Below are positions 52,276-63,759 of a DNA stretch of 64,000 nt, in pieces (the stretch's first letter is position 1; each line of letters starts with the position of its first letter). Made by a program: the position numbers and the translations under genes. Location: NCBI RefSeq assembly GCF_007655135.1, contig NC_045130.1, positions 9,796,001-9,860,000 on the forward strand, given 5' to 3'. The notes below the pieces were generated by a model. It worked only from the letters and a program-made list of their open reading frames with translations. It searched no databases and was not told the origin of the DNA. The stretch is from Punica granatum. Lineage: Eukaryota; Streptophyta; Magnoliopsida; Myrtales; Lythraceae.

Positions 52276-54456
52276 GGAGAACCCCAATGCAACATTCATT
52301 CAGGTTAGCATTCTTGGAAAAACAATCATGGCTTACATTGACACAGGTGCAAGCGTGTGTTTCGGAAAGCCCAGTCTGCTTCCGGGTAAGTACTGGAAAC
52401 CTATGGAGTATCCTCTTGAGATAGCAATCGCTGATAAATCTGTTCTTAGGATTACCCATAGAGCTGAATTTGTCAATCTTATTATTCAGGAAACTAGGTT
52501 CCCAACCCCTAGTATCTATAGACATGATTCTGGTATGGATTTAATCATAGGAAACAATTTCCTTAGGTTATATCAGCCGTTTGTCCAAAGGACTAGGTTC
52601 GTAGAACTGACGTGTCCAAATCTTGATAATCAGAAGAAAAGAGTCGTCCAAATCCCTATTCATCATAGCAATAGAGTCAAACAGCTTAGGTTGTTACACT
52701 ATCTGTCTAATTCTATTAAGGAAATAGAAAATGACATAGAGTCTGCTGAAATTGATCAGCTCTTAGATGCAATCACTAGTGATAACCCACTAGATCAGTC
52801 TAAAAATAGAAATAGAATGCTTGTTGAGATAAAACTCAAGGATCCTCTGAAAGAAGTCAAGGTTCCCAACAATATTCCCTACACCCTTAAAGATGTAGAA
52901 GAATTCAAAGAGGAGTGCAAACAACTCTTAGAATTAGGAGTCATTAGAGCCAGTAAGAGTCGGCATAGTGCACCAGCATTCTATGTAGAGAATCATAATG
53001 AACTCAAGCGTGGTAAAAGACGCATGGTCATTAATTATAAGCGCATGAACGAAGCCACCTTCGGTGATGCGTATAGTCTTCCTAGAAAGGATTATATTCT
53101 AGCCAAACTGAAAGGTTGTCAGTGGTTTAGCACTCTAGATGCCAAGTCTGGTTATTGGCAAATTCGTTTAGAAGAGTCTACTAAGGAACTTACAGCCTTT
53201 ACTTGTCCTCCGCAGAAGCAATATGAATTTAATGTTCTGCCTTTTGGTCTTAAGCAGGCACCTTCGATTTATCAAAGGTTTATGGATGAAAATCTTGTTG
53301 GCTTAGATTCTTTCTGTCTAGCATATATCGATGATATTATCATCTTTTCCAAAGGAAGTCTTGAAAAACATAAGAGTCATCTCAAAACAGTTTTGAAACG
53401 ATGTTTTGACAAAGGAATCATTATTTCGAAAAAGAAAGCAGTTCTTTGTAAAAAGAAATCGATTTTCTTGGTCTTACGATCAAGCAAAACGGAGACTTTA
53501 GTCTGCAACCACATATTCTTGAAAAGCTAAATCTTTTTCCAGATAAAATGGAAGATAAGAAGCAGTTGCAAAGATTTCTAGGTAGTTTAAACTACATTTC
53601 TGACCAAGGATGGTTGAAAGACCTATCCAAGGCTAGGAAGAGTCTTCAGGAAAAGCTTTCTGAAAAACGAGTCTGGACTTGGTCCGAAAAGGATTCCGAA
53701 AATGTTCGTTATCTAAAATCTATTTGTAAAAATCTTCCACCGCTTTACAATCCTTCAAATGATGATTTGATTATTATTTCTACTGACGCAAGTGGAGACA
53801 CTTGGTCCGGAACGATGACTGCGGTCGTCGGTAAAGCATGCGATGTGGATTCAAAGGATCTTCTTTCTCTTCTGAGAATGAAATCCTACGATGAGGTTAA
53901 CCCCTTATCAGTCTTGGCTTCGGCCTATCAGACCCCGTGTTCTGAAAACACGAGAAATTTCCCTGGCTTATTTCCGGCTAGCAATGCTAAAAGGTTAAGT
54001 CACGGTCGGCTGTTTTCTAACAGTTACGATAGAAGTCTTACTAGAGCCTCGTTAGAATATTCTGACCGCTCTAGGCGATTGCGGACACAATCGCGTCCCT
54101 CGGGGACTTATTATGCTAACATTGCTTCTACCTTGCAGGAACGCTTGTGTAAATATGTCTGCGGTTCTTTTTCTAAGGCCGAGCAAAATTACACTACTCA
54201 TGAGCGCGAGCTCTTAGCAGTCATAAAAACTCTTAAGAAGTGGCGAGTCGAACTTTTGCCCAGAAAGTTTATTCTCCGTACTGACAGCAGCTACGTTACT
54301 CGCTTCAGGCACTTGAAAGGATTCAAACAAGGATACAGTCAAGGAAGGTTAATTCGTTGGCAGCTCGAGCTAGAGCCGTATACATTCGTGGAACAGCATA
54401 TCAAGGGTTCCCAGAACTTTCTTCCCGATACTTTGACTCGGGAATGGAAGCCTTAA
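52268..54456 (+). pseudogene. Protease-RT-RNase H polyprotein, one frameshift, copy I
   Basis: ATG 52268, TAA 54454-54456. The A6 run near 53453 is A5, splitting 52268-53530 (protease and RT including YIDD) from the RT connection and RNase H (open from 53548). Same homopolymer as the break in copy C. Duplicate F has A6 here. Confidence 0.9.
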
Positions 54457-56078
54457 AAGCACTCGACGATGTCGTGGCCAATAAAATGGCTATGATTGAG
54501 TCTCTGGTGAAAGAAGTCGAAAGCATTCAGCTTCAGAAGGAGCAACTTGCCAAAGTTCTTGGCATTGAAGTCGTCAAAGAGTCTCTCCCAGCTGAGGCTC
54601 AAAAGGAGTCTTTACCAGAAGGTATTCAGGAACTTATCCCTGAATATATTCAACAGTCTGCTGAACAGCGAAGGAAAGAAGTCGGTGACCAAGGAACTTC
54701 TTCCTTCATCCCAAAGCAATCTCCTGTTCAGGCCAAGAAGAAATGGTCTGAATACTCTGAGGATGAGTCAGAAGTGGAAGAGTCCAAGCTCTCTCCCACC
54801 CGCAAGGAGTCAGTAGAGGAATCCAAGCTTTCCTCTACCCGCAAGGATGAGTCAGTTGCCGGGTCCAAGCTCCCAGCAACCAGCACAGCAGTCTCTTCTG
54901 AGACCGTCCTTCCAGACGAATCTCTCTGGCAACATGCCAGGCCGAAGAAATTCTACGTCATCTTCAACGGTCCTATGAGGGGTCTGTACGATGAATGGCA
55001 CAAAGTCTCTCTCCATGTCTCGGGGAAGCCGAACATCGTCCACAAGAGCTACAAAACTCTTGCTCTTGCCCAGGAGGCGTTGAAGGAGTCTGGCAGTACA
55101 TTCGCTGCTAAAGCTGCGGCTGCACCTTTCCCACAAAGGGAAGGCATCAACAAGCTTCGCAGTCTTGGAAGAATTCTAGGTGGATCATCCAGTTCTACCG
55201 ACATTCCAACAATTTCAAGCATTCCAACTCGGGAGCAGTTCGAGAAAAGGCAAATCTTAACAGTCGAACAATACCGCGAGCGGTTTACTCAACTCGTGGA
55301 ATACAAGGAAGCCTACAAGTCTCTTGGCTTCTATCCAGTCTGGCGTCATGCCTATGGCCCCAAAGCCATCATTCTACCAGAAGCGTCTTCTGAGACCGTC
55401 TATGAATTCTTCATGAGCGGTCTTGTGGATACAGTCTACTCCAACGGGAAGTCTATCAATGAGCAGTTTAGGCTGTTCAATGGGAGGTTCAAGGAAGCTA
55501 TTGCTAAATTCTGTCATGGAGTCGTCGAAGGCAAGGACATCTATGTCAAATGTCATTCTTCCTATCCAGGATTTTTTCCGCGGGGGGAGGATATTGCAGA
55601 AGTCCCACTCGATGCTCACCATCTTGTGACAGTCGGCAAAAGCAATCAGAATTTCCCACCAATCGACACCTGCCCAGCAGAAGCACCCCGTCAAGACAAC
55701 CGCGACGGATACTACGTAGTCAACTACATTGGTCTTTGCAGACGTCTGCAAAATATGACTGAGCAGACGGCTGTCCGCTACAAGTCGGCTACCATTCTGT
55801 TGGTATCTCACCCAAGCAATCCGAAGTTCAAGATGAACCCAGCCCAAGAAAGGGTTCTAAGAGTCTTTGAGAGACCAATCATTGATCTCGAAGTCTGCAA
55901 GCCCAGGAACAAGGCTGAGCTCTGCGATAATCTCGCCGGCGCTAAAGGCGAATGGATTGGCAACCACAAATGCCAATTATGCAGTCCAAGCCCAAAGGAG
56001 TCAAGCCCATCCAAGGAAGCTGAAGGGTCCAGCCCACAAGGAGTCTCTGACTCAGAGCTGGAGCCAATCGAAGACTGA
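54444..56078 (+). CDS. Viroplasmin / transactivator, copy I (intact)
   Basis: 544 codons from ATG 54444. Viroplasmin-type segment with FYVIFNGPMRGLYDEWHK, a duplicated Ser/Lys repeat in the linker (VEESKLSPTRK and VEESKLSSTRK), and a C-terminal CxxC. The only open lineage 2 TAV in the window. Confidence 0.9.
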   Translation: MEALKALDDVVANKMAMIESLVKEVESIQLQKEQLAKVLGIEVVKESLPAEAQKESLPEGIQELIPEYIQQSAEQRRKEVGDQGTSSFIPKQSPVQAKKKWSEYSEDESEVEESKLSPTRKESVEESKLSSTRKDESVAGSKLPATSTAVSSETVLPDESLWQHARPKKFYVIFNGPMRGLYDEWHKVSLHVSGKPNIVHKSYKTLALAQEALKESGSTFAAKAAAAPFPQREGINKLRSLGRILGGSSSSTDIPTISSIPTREQFEKRQILTVEQYRERFTQLVEYKEAYKSLGFYPVWRHAYGPKAIILPEASSETVYEFFMSGLVDTVYSNGKSINEQFRLFNGRFKEAIAKFCHGVVEGKDIYVKCHSSYPGFFPRGEDIAEVPLDAHHLVTVGKSNQNFPPIDTCPAEAPRQDNRDGYYVVNYIGLCRRLQNMTEQTAVRYKSATILLVSHPSNPKFKMNPAQERVLRVFERPIIDLEVCKPRNKAELCDNLAGAKGEWIGNHKCQLCSPSPKESSPSKEAEGSSPQGVSDSELEPIED

Positions 56079-56726
56079 CGTCACCCCTGACGTCTGAAGG
56101 AATCTTACAGCGCAATGTGAGCTGTATGTGTCGGCCATTAGGGCCTTGTCGTTTTCCTCTTTTGCTTTTATGGCTCTGACACGTTGTTCGCTGTCATCCA
56201 TTACTTTTTGGTTAGTGCGCCTTTTGTCGGCCACTCTCCACTTTATTTCTAGATCTGAATCTAGACCGTTGCTTACCAATGGTCTGGATGCGTCGACCTC
56301 CCTATATAAGGGAAGGGCCTTCTTCATTGTAAGGCACCTTGAAACCGCAATACCCTCTAGATTGAGCGCACACTACCGTAGGGGAGCCACAGGCAGGAGG
56401 CCGCAGGCGAGAACCCGCAGGTACGGAGCCTCTGGATTCTATGGTGTTTGTATGGGTCAGGTCCTCTCTGTCGCCGGAGAGCGAAAACTAGCGCCTATCA
56501 TTCTATCTTATTAAGTGTTGATCAATAAAAGTTTGTTGATTCAAGCATCTCTCGCATTCCCAATTATGTTTAATTGTCGTGCTATGAAGTTCTACTATGA
56601 TTCTTTGTATTCTCTGATTTATTCAATCTGTGAACTAATCTTTGAATTCTTATTCTTTAACTCTGAAGAACTCTCAGACGTACAACTCTGAAGAGAAAAT
56701 TCCAGGTAAAATCTTAATCTATATTC
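56079..56726 (+). promoter_or_regulatory. Promoter, leader and polyA signal, copy I
   Basis: As-1-like element 56076-56092, TATA box 56303-56311, AATAAA 56524-56529; no difference from F noticed. Drives transcription into the junction with J. Confidence 0.78.
56566..56691 (+). CDS. Leader small ORF, 41 aa, copy I
   Basis: ATG 56566, TGA 56689-56691; same as F. Confidence 0.48.
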   Translation: MFNCRAMKFYYDSLYSLIYSICELIFEFLFFNSEELSDVQL

Positions 56727-57500
56727 ATGGATGATCTTTATTCTGTCGTGTCTTTGCGTGAAGAGTCTGGTGATTATTCTACCGATATTCTTATAGAAGA
56801 TGCTAGAATAACAGAAGTCGAACGTAATGGAGTCATTACTCTTAAGGATGGATCTGGTTTCAGATCTAGGTCTAAGAAGAATCTGTTGAGTAGTCTGTTG
56901 CATAGTCGTAAGAACATTGTTTGTCTAGGAAGAACAATGGAAGAATTCCCTATCAAACTTAGAGAAGCTAAGGGTGATAGATGTCTTACTCTAGTCAATT
57001 CTGAACAAGTCAATGAACGAATCAAGAAAATGAAGGAGTCTGATAGATCCAAAATAGGTTGGATTCATGTGTCTACTATTCAGATCTTGATTAAGTCTAC
57101 CTTTAGAAGAGGTATCCACTGTCCAGTCAAGATAGTTGTCATTGATAATCGTATGACTAAGGATTCTGAGAAAGTCATAGGAATAATCTCTGGTGATCTA
57201 GGTTATTCAGTCGTCAAGTTTAATGTAACTTGTAATTATGCTATTCCTTTGTCGTCGTCTAAGTTTAACAATTCTTTAGGTCTCCTCTTTGAGTTAGAGC
57301 TTCACACGCGGATTATACTAGAAGATTACTATGGATTAGACGAGGAATTTGCCGGACTGGCAGGAGGATTCCTACGAATTCTATCTACAAGAGACTCGGT
57401 TATAGCCCTATTAACACAGGCTCGACACTCGACTAATTTCATAAGAAGACTAGGGTTCTCACAACGCCTAATTACAGACTCTAAAACTACATCAAAATGA
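56727..57500 (+). pseudogene. Truncated movement protein fused to antisense sequence, copy I
   Basis: Duplicate of the F fusion: 191 MP residues, then 66 antisense-derived residues. The breakpoint at about 57300 is the same base as in F, confirming that the fusion predates the duplication. Confidence 0.85.
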
Positions 57501-57622
57501 CGTAAAGTTTCATAACCAACAGACTTTAATCGTTCAACGACTTGATCTTCGTTACCAGAACGGACTAAACGAAGAATATGAGACAAAATTCTGACTGTTA
57601 ATTCACGAGCAAGGGGATCCAT
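57329..57622 (-). CDS. 97-aa helical protein, copy J
   Basis: ATG 57622. Identical in protein to G, including the Pro/Ser/Asn C-terminal extension. Confidence 0.7.
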   Translation of the reverse strand: MDPLARELTVRILSHILRLVRSGNEDQVVERLKSVGYETLRHFDVVLESVIRRCENPSLLMKLVECRACVNRAITESLVDRIRRNPPASPANSSSNP

Positions 57623-57625
57623 TGC

Positions 57626-57744
57626 TAATAATCAGAAAGACTTTTCATTATTTGAATCCAGATAAAAATACACAGAATGATGACTTGTAAAGCAGGGAAA
57701 TTAAGACTGCTGACTGCATACAAGAATGCAATTAACAAGAACAT
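57626..57744 (-). pseudogene. Hydrophobic ORF with one-base deletion, copy J
   Basis: Same deletion as G. Because both copies share it, it is more likely a real mutation present before the duplication than a read error. Confidence 0.6.
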
Positions 57745-58103
57745 GACTCAGAAGGAACAACCTTCCAACCAGACTGTTTATCGAAAAATACATAAGGACT
57801 ACATTCTGAACAGAAATCTACTGTTCTGATTCCTAGCTTCATTCTAGACTTCTTAGATTCCAGGAGATAGAGCTGTTCGTTAACCGAATACTCCTTCAAA
57901 TGGATGACTTCTAAATTCCAGATCACTTCAGTGAGATAAAACTTTCTATCCTGAGGAATAGAATGGACTATTTCTTGGTAGGATCTAGACTGTGGCTGAG
58001 TTGTGATCTCAAGACTGTTTTCTTCATGAGCTCTCTTCCTAGATGGTCTTGGGGGACCGAATCTTATGGACTTCTGCAACCTAGGGTGCTTTGAACGGTG
58101 CAT
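57732..58103 (-). CDS. 123-aa CxxC protein, copy J
   Basis: ATG 58103; same protein as G, all C-terminal cysteines present. Confidence 0.74.
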   Translation of the reverse strand: MHRSKHPRLQKSIRFGPPRPSRKRAHEENSLEITTQPQSRSYQEIVHSIPQDRKFYLTEVIWNLEVIHLKEYSVNEQLYLLESKKSRMKLGIRTVDFCSECSPYVFFDKQSGWKVVPSESCSC

Positions 58104-58288
58104 CTTTCCTAAGAATCAGAATAAAAGAATTTTAGAAGCTTTCCTCGACAGTCTCACCATGTCTGACAGATGCTTCACAGAATGTTTCATAAGCTATGCT
58201 TCAATGAATATGACTGCATTGAGTGGCTTATCACCATGGGACTTTTGACTGTGAAACCGGGGTAATTAACCTGGGCTTGTCAAGCGAC

Positions 58289-59311
58289 TTAAATTCTTCG
58301 AGACAGATCCTTAGTAAGAATACTAAGTTCATTGACTTGACTTTTAAGATCTGCTATGTCTTCCCTATGGGGTAGAACTATGACTTCAGGAGCTTTCTCC
58401 AGAATTTCATCCTGACTGACGACAGACCCTTTATCAGAATAATCTTTCAATCTAAGACTTTCTAACCTATCAAGGTTTTCACGAATTCTACTTACCGTTA
58501 AAGGTTCAGAGATAGTCTCTGGGACTTTGACTAGACGAGAAGAACTAGCTTCTTCGATTGCTGGTAAAGGTAGACGAGAGATTGGCTCTAGCCTAGTAGA
58601 TGTTCTAGCAAAGAGTTCATCTATGACTATTTTATCCTTGTTTATGAATTCTACAGAATGATGACTGTTACTAAGAGCATACGAGCAAGCGTATGTGATG
58701 CTAAAAGGAATATCGGCATCTTCCATGATATCCTTACGCTCTAATTCAAAGAGGAGACCTAAGGAACTGTTGAATTTGGATGAAGAAAGAGGAATAGCAT
58801 AATTACAAGTTACATTAAACTTGACGACTGAATAACCTAAATCACCAGAGATGATTCCTATGACTTTTTCTGAATCTCGCGTCATGCGATTATCAATGAC
58901 TACTATTCTGACTGGACAATGAATTCCTCTACGGAAAGTAGACTTTATCAAGATCTGGATAGTAGATACATGTATCCAACCTATTTTGGATCTATCAGAC
59001 TCCTTCATTTTCTTGATTCTTTCATTGACTTGTTCAGAATTGACTAGTGTTAGACACCTATCTCCCTTAGCTTCTCTAAGTTTGATTGGGAATTCTTCGA
59101 CTGTTCTTCCTAGACAGACTATGTTCTTACGACTATGTAGAAGACTACCTAACAGGTTCTTCCTAGACTTAGATCTGAACCCAGATCCATCTTTCAGAGT
59201 GATGACTCCATTACGTTCGACTTCTGTAATTCTAGCATCCTCTATAAGAATATCAGTGGAGTAATCTCCAGACTCATCACGCAAAGACACTACAGAATAT
59301 AGATCTTCCAT
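58289..59311 (-). CDS. Movement protein, copy J (intact)
   Basis: 340 codons from ATG 59311. The 30K core is near-identical to lineage 1; lineage 3 changes cluster at 250-310. Confidence 0.88.
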   Translation of the reverse strand: MEDLYSVVSLRDESGDYSTDILIEDARITEVERNGVITLKDGSGFRSKSRKNLLGSLLHSRKNIVCLGRTVEEFPIKLREAKGDRCLTLVNSEQVNERIKKMKESDRSKIGWIHVSTIQILIKSTFRRGIHCPVRIVVIDNRMTRDSEKVIGIISGDLGYSVVKFNVTCNYAIPLSSSKFNSSLGLLFELERKDIMEDADIPFSITYACSYALSNSHHSVEFINKDKIVIDELFARTSTRLEPISRLPLPAIEEASSSRLVKVPETISEPLTVSRIRENLDRLESLRLKDYSDKGSVVSQDEILEKAPEVIVLPHREDIADLKSQVNELSILTKDLSRRI

Positions 59312-59965
59312 GACTCTTCAGAGAAAATTAGACTTCAATTAAATGAATTTCAAAGATTAGACCAGAGAATTCACGAAGAATATAATGAACGAATGAATGA
59401 GCATCATTATAAGATTCAAAAGAATAAACATTAAGAGTTGGAATGTTATCAGGACGAACAATCATAAACACTTCAAGAATAAACATTTTCGACACAGAAT
59501 ATCAATGAATACTGATGATTTTATTAATAGAATACTGGATAAGAAGTTTTAGGTCTTTACGGACCGGAGGTACGTAGAGAGAGGAATGGGCTCCAGGGGA
59601 TATACCTTGGCGACGGCGGCGGACACCTTCCTATGCCTCTGCCCTTGGTCTCAACCCAACCTCTTACTTTCTCTCACCTATTTCGCTCCCTTAAGACCGA
59701 CGGAAGTCGATCCCTTATATAGGAAGAGAAGGAGGATAGAGGATACCTCCTGACGCATCTCAACCATTGATAAGCAACGGCTGAGATTCAGATCTAGAGA
59801 AAGTGGAGAGTGGCCGACAAAAGGCGCACTAACCGAAAAGTAATGGATGACAGCGGACATCGTGTCAGAGCCATAAAAGAAAAAGGATAAGACGACAAGG
59901 CCCTAGTGGCCGACGCGTACAGCTGTCACATAGCTGTAAGATTCCTTCAGACGTAATGGCTTACG
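59312..59965 (-). promoter_or_regulatory. Promoter, leader and polyA signal, copy J
   Basis: As-1-like element 59952-59968 with degenerate second half, TATA box 59713-59721, polyA signal 59520-59525. Faces promoter I. Confidence 0.76.
59328..59486 (-). CDS. Leader small ORF, 52 aa, copy J
   Basis: Start 59486, stop 59328-59330. Same as G. Confidence 0.42.
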   Translation of the reverse strand: MFILEVFMIVRPDNIPTLNVYSFESYNDAHSFVHYILREFSGLIFEIHLIEV

Positions 59966-61606
59966 TCAGTCTTCTATGGGATCCAGCTCATCTTCAGAGA
60001 CTCTTAGTGGGCTGGATGCTTCTTCAGACTTTGTTGGGCTGGACTCCTTGGGACTCGGACTGCAACATGGGCATTTGTGGTTGCCTACCCATTCGCCTTT
60101 GGCGCCCGAGAGATTATTGCAGAGTTCGGCCCTGTTACGGGGCTTGCAGACTTCGAGATCCAAAATGGGTCTTTCAAAGACTCTTAAGACCCGCTCCTGG
60201 GCTGCGTTCATTTTGAACTTTGGATTGCTTGGATGAGACACCAGCAGAATACTGGCTGACTTGTAGCGAACCGCCGTCTGTGCAGACATGTTCTGAAGAC
60301 GCTTGCACAGACCGATGTAGTTGACTATATAATATCCATCTCTGTTATCCTGACGGAGAGCTTCTGATGGACAAGAATCGATAGGTGGGAAGTTCATGTT
60401 GCTCTTCCCGATTGTCACTAGGTGGACTGCATCAATTGGTTTGTCTGAGACTGCTGTAACATCCTCCCCCCTTGGAAAAAATCCAGGATAAGAGGAAAGA
60501 CATTTGACATAAATATCCTTGCCTTCGACAACGCCGTGGCAGAATTTAGCGATTGCTTCCTTGAACCTACCATTGAACATTCTGAATTGTTCGCTGATAG
60601 ATTTGCCGTTGGCATAGATTGTGTCGACCAGACCGCTCATAAAGAACTCATAAACGGTCTCAGATGATGCTTCCGGTAGAATAATAGCCTTGGGGCCATA
60701 AGTATGGCGCCAGACTGGATAGAAACCCATTGACTTATAGGCTTCCTTGTACTCCACGAGCTGGGTGAAACGCTCGCGATACTGTTCGACTGTTAAAGTT
60801 TGCTTCTTCTCAAACTCTTCCCGAGTGGGAATGCTTGAAATGGTGGGTACTTCTGTAGAGGAAGACTCACCACGAATTCTTCCAAGACTGCGTAGCTTGT
60901 TGATACCTTCCCTGTGAGGGAAAGGTGGCGCTGCAGCCTTTGCGGCAAAGGTGTTGCCAGACTCCTTCAATGCGTCCTTTGCAGACTCAAGAGTCTTGTA
61001 ACTCTTGTGTACGATGTTAGGCTTCCCCGATACATGCAGGGAGACTTTGTGCCACTCGTCGTAGATGCCACGCATCGGACCATTGAATATAACGTAGAAT
61101 TTCTTTGCTTTGGCATGCTGCCAGAGAGACTCTTCTGGAAGGACGGTCTCAACAGAGACTGCTGTGCTGACTGCTGGGAGCTTGGACCCTGCAGCTGACT
61201 CGTCAATGCGGGTAGAAGAGAGCTTGGACTCTTCTACTGACTCCTTGCGGGTGACTGAAAGCTTGGATTCAGTCACTTCTGCCTCATTATCAGAATAATC
61301 AGCCCATTTCTTTTTTAGCTGATCAGCAGATTGCTTTGGGACGAAGGAGGAGGTGCCTTGATCACCGACTTCTTTCCTTCGTTGTTCTGCAGATTGCTTC
61401 ATATACTCAGGAATAAGTTCCTGAATACCTTCTGGTAAAGACTCCTTCTTGGTCTCAGCTGGGAGAGACCTTTCTTCGACTTCGATGCCAAGGACCTTGG
61501 CAAGCTGTTCCTTCTGGAGCTGGATGCTCTCGACTTCTTTTACGAGTGCTTCGATTGCAGCCATTTTTGTGGCCACAATACCATCTAAAGCCTTCAAGGC
61601 TTCCAT
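59966..61606 (-). CDS. Viroplasmin / transactivator, copy J (intact)
   Basis: 546 codons from ATG 61606; a longer frame upstream lacks an ATG. Viroplasmin-type segment KKFYVIFNGPMRGIYDEWHK present; linker with a VTESKLSVTRK/VEESKLSSTR repeat; CPCC near the C-terminus in place of the CQLC of the other lineages. Confidence 0.9.
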   Translation of the reverse strand: MEALKALDGIVATKMAAIEALVKEVESIQLQKEQLAKVLGIEVEERSLPAETKKESLPEGIQELIPEYMKQSAEQRRKEVGDQGTSSFVPKQSADQLKKKWADYSDNEAEVTESKLSVTRKESVEESKLSSTRIDESAAGSKLPAVSTAVSVETVLPEESLWQHAKAKKFYVIFNGPMRGIYDEWHKVSLHVSGKPNIVHKSYKTLESAKDALKESGNTFAAKAAAPPFPHREGINKLRSLGRIRGESSSTEVPTISSIPTREEFEKKQTLTVEQYRERFTQLVEYKEAYKSMGFYPVWRHTYGPKAIILPEASSETVYEFFMSGLVDTIYANGKSISEQFRMFNGRFKEAIAKFCHGVVEGKDIYVKCLSSYPGFFPRGEDVTAVSDKPIDAVHLVTIGKSNMNFPPIDSCPSEALRQDNRDGYYIVNYIGLCKRLQNMSAQTAVRYKSASILLVSHPSNPKFKMNAAQERVLRVFERPILDLEVCKPRNRAELCNNLSGAKGEWVGNHKCPCCSPSPKESSPTKSEEASSPLRVSEDELDPIED

Positions 61607-63759
61607 TCCCGAGTTAGAGTGTCGGGAAGAATATTGTCGACTCCTTTCACGTGTTGCTCCACGAAAGTGTATGGCTCGAGTTCTAACTGCCAACGAATGA
61701 GACGACCTTGATTATATCCTTGCTTGAATCCTTTGAGGTGCCTGAAGCGAGTAACGTAACTGCTATCAGTTCTGAGAATAAACTTCCTGGGAAGAAGTTC
61801 GACTCGCCACTTCTTAAGTGTCTTAATGACTGCTAAGAGCTCGCGCTCATGAGTAGTGTAATTTTGTTCGGTCTTTGTAAAAGAACCGCAAACATACTTA
61901 CACAGACGTTCCTGCAAGGAAGAAGCTACGTTAGCATAATAAGTCCCCATGGGACGAGATTGTTTCCGCAATCTCAAACATTCAGCGTCCGAAGACGGAA
62001 GACTTCTATCGTCCTTGTTTAGACACAAGGGACCAGGGCTTAACCTTAGTGGAAATAAGCCAAGGAATTCTCTCGAGTTAACGGATCTCGGTGTCCGACA
62101 GGCCGAAGCCAAGACTGGCAAAGAGTTATCCTCGCCATAGGATTTCATTCTCAAAAGAGAAAGGAAATCCTTTGAGTCTATATCGACTGCTTTACCGATG
62201 ACGGCTGTCATCGTTCCGGACCAAGTGTCTCCACTTGCGTCAGTAGAAATAATAATCAAATCTTCATTTGATGGATTGTAAAGTGGTGGAAGATTTTTAC
62301 AAATAGATTTCAAATAGCGGACATTATCCGAATCCTTATCGGACCATGTCCAGACTCGTTTTTCAGAAAGCTTTTCCTGAAGACTTTTCCTAGCCTTGGA
62401 TAGGTCTTTCAACCATCCTTGGTCTGAAATATAATTTAGACTGCCAAGAAATCTTTGTAACTGCTTTCGATCTTCCATTATATCTGGAAAGAGATTTAGT
62501 TTTTCAAGAATGTGTGGTTGAAGACTAAAATCTCCATTTTGCTTGATCGTTAAACCAAGAAAATCGATTTCCTTTTTACAAAGAATTGCCTTCTTTTTCG
62601 AAATGATGATTCCTTTATTAAAACAACGTTTTAAAACTGTTTTCAAATGACTTCTATGAGTTTCAAGACTGCCTTTTGAAAAGATGATTATATCATCGAT
62701 ATAAGCAAGACAAAATGAATCTAGACCTGCTAAATTTTCATCCATGAACCGTTGGTATATAGATGGTGCCTGCTTAAGACCAAAAGGTAAGACGTTAAAC
62801 TCATACTGCTTCTGAGGAGGACATGTGAATGCTGTTAACTCCTTAGTAGACTCTTCTAGACGGATTTGCCAATAACCTGACTTGGCATCTAGAGTGCTAA
62901 ACCATTGACAACCTTTTAGCTTAGCTAGAATATAATCCTTTCTAGGAAGACTGTACGCATCACCAAAGGTAGCTTCGTTCATGCGCTTGTAGTTAATGAC
63001 CATGCGTCTTTTACCACGCTTGAGTTCATTATGGTTTTCTACGTAGAATGCTGGAGCGCTATGACGACTCTTACTAGGACGAATGACTCCTAATTCTAAG
63101 AGTTGTTTACACTCTTCTTTGAATTCTTCTACGTCTTTGATTGTATAAGGAATGTTATTGGGAACCTTGACTTCTTTTAAAGGATCCTTGAGCTTAATCT
63201 CAACTAACATCCGATTCCTATTTTTAGACTGATCTAGTGGGTTATCACTAGTGATTGCATCTAATAGCTGATCTATTTCAGCTGAGACTATATCGTTTTC
63301 TATCTCCTTAATGGAGCTAGACAGATAGTGCAACAGCCTAAGTTGTTTGATTCTATTGCTATGATAGATTGGAATCCTAACGACTCCTTTCCTTTGACTA
63401 TCAAGAGCAGGACAAGTAAGTTCTACAAACTTAGTCCTTTGGACGAAAGGCTGATATAACCTAAGGAAATTGTTTCCTATGATTAGATCCATACCAGAAT
63501 CATGACGGTAGATACTAGGAGTTGGGAACCTAATATCTTGAATGATCAGATTGACAAACTCAGCTCTATGAGTTATCCTAAGGACAGACTTATCTGCGAT
63601 TGCTATCTCTAAAGGATGTTCCATAGGTTTCCAGTATTTACCTGGAAGCAGACTGGGCTTGCCGAAACACACGCTCGCACCTGTGTCAATGTAAGCCATG
63701 ATTTCCTTTCCGAGAATTCTTACCTTGATGAATGTTGCATTGGGGTTCTCCTTAGCCAT
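61594..63759 (-). CDS. Protease-RT-RNase H polyprotein, copy J (intact)
   Basis: 721 codons, ATG 63759. Same protein as G; at least one silent base differs (near 61864). All protease, RT and RNase H catalytic motifs present. Confidence 0.94.
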   Translation of the reverse strand: MAKENPNATFIKVRILGKEIMAYIDTGASVCFGKPSLLPGKYWKPMEHPLEIAIADKSVLRITHRAEFVNLIIQDIRFPTPSIYRHDSGMDLIIGNNFLRLYQPFVQRTKFVELTCPALDSQRKGVVRIPIYHSNRIKQLRLLHYLSSSIKEIENDIVSAEIDQLLDAITSDNPLDQSKNRNRMLVEIKLKDPLKEVKVPNNIPYTIKDVEEFKEECKQLLELGVIRPSKSRHSAPAFYVENHNELKRGKRRMVINYKRMNEATFGDAYSLPRKDYILAKLKGCQWFSTLDAKSGYWQIRLEESTKELTAFTCPPQKQYEFNVLPFGLKQAPSIYQRFMDENLAGLDSFCLAYIDDIIIFSKGSLETHRSHLKTVLKRCFNKGIIISKKKAILCKKEIDFLGLTIKQNGDFSLQPHILEKLNLFPDIMEDRKQLQRFLGSLNYISDQGWLKDLSKARKSLQEKLSEKRVWTWSDKDSDNVRYLKSICKNLPPLYNPSNEDLIIISTDASGDTWSGTMTAVIGKAVDIDSKDFLSLLRMKSYGEDNSLPVLASACRTPRSVNSREFLGLFPLRLSPGPLCLNKDDRSLPSSDAECLRLRKQSRPMGTYYANVASSLQERLCKYVCGSFTKTEQNYTTHERELLAVIKTLKKWRVELLPRKFILRTDSSYVTRFRHLKGFKQGYNQGRLIRWQLELEPYTFVEQHVKGVDNILPDTLTREWKP

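Larger units (their letters stand above)
51188..57300 (+). mobile_element. Endogenous pararetrovirus copy I (lineage 2)
   Basis: Starts about 95 codons into the 207-aa ORF, carries an internally deleted CP, then polymerase, TAV, leader and MP truncated at codon 191. From 51841 it duplicates copy F. Confidence 0.9.
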
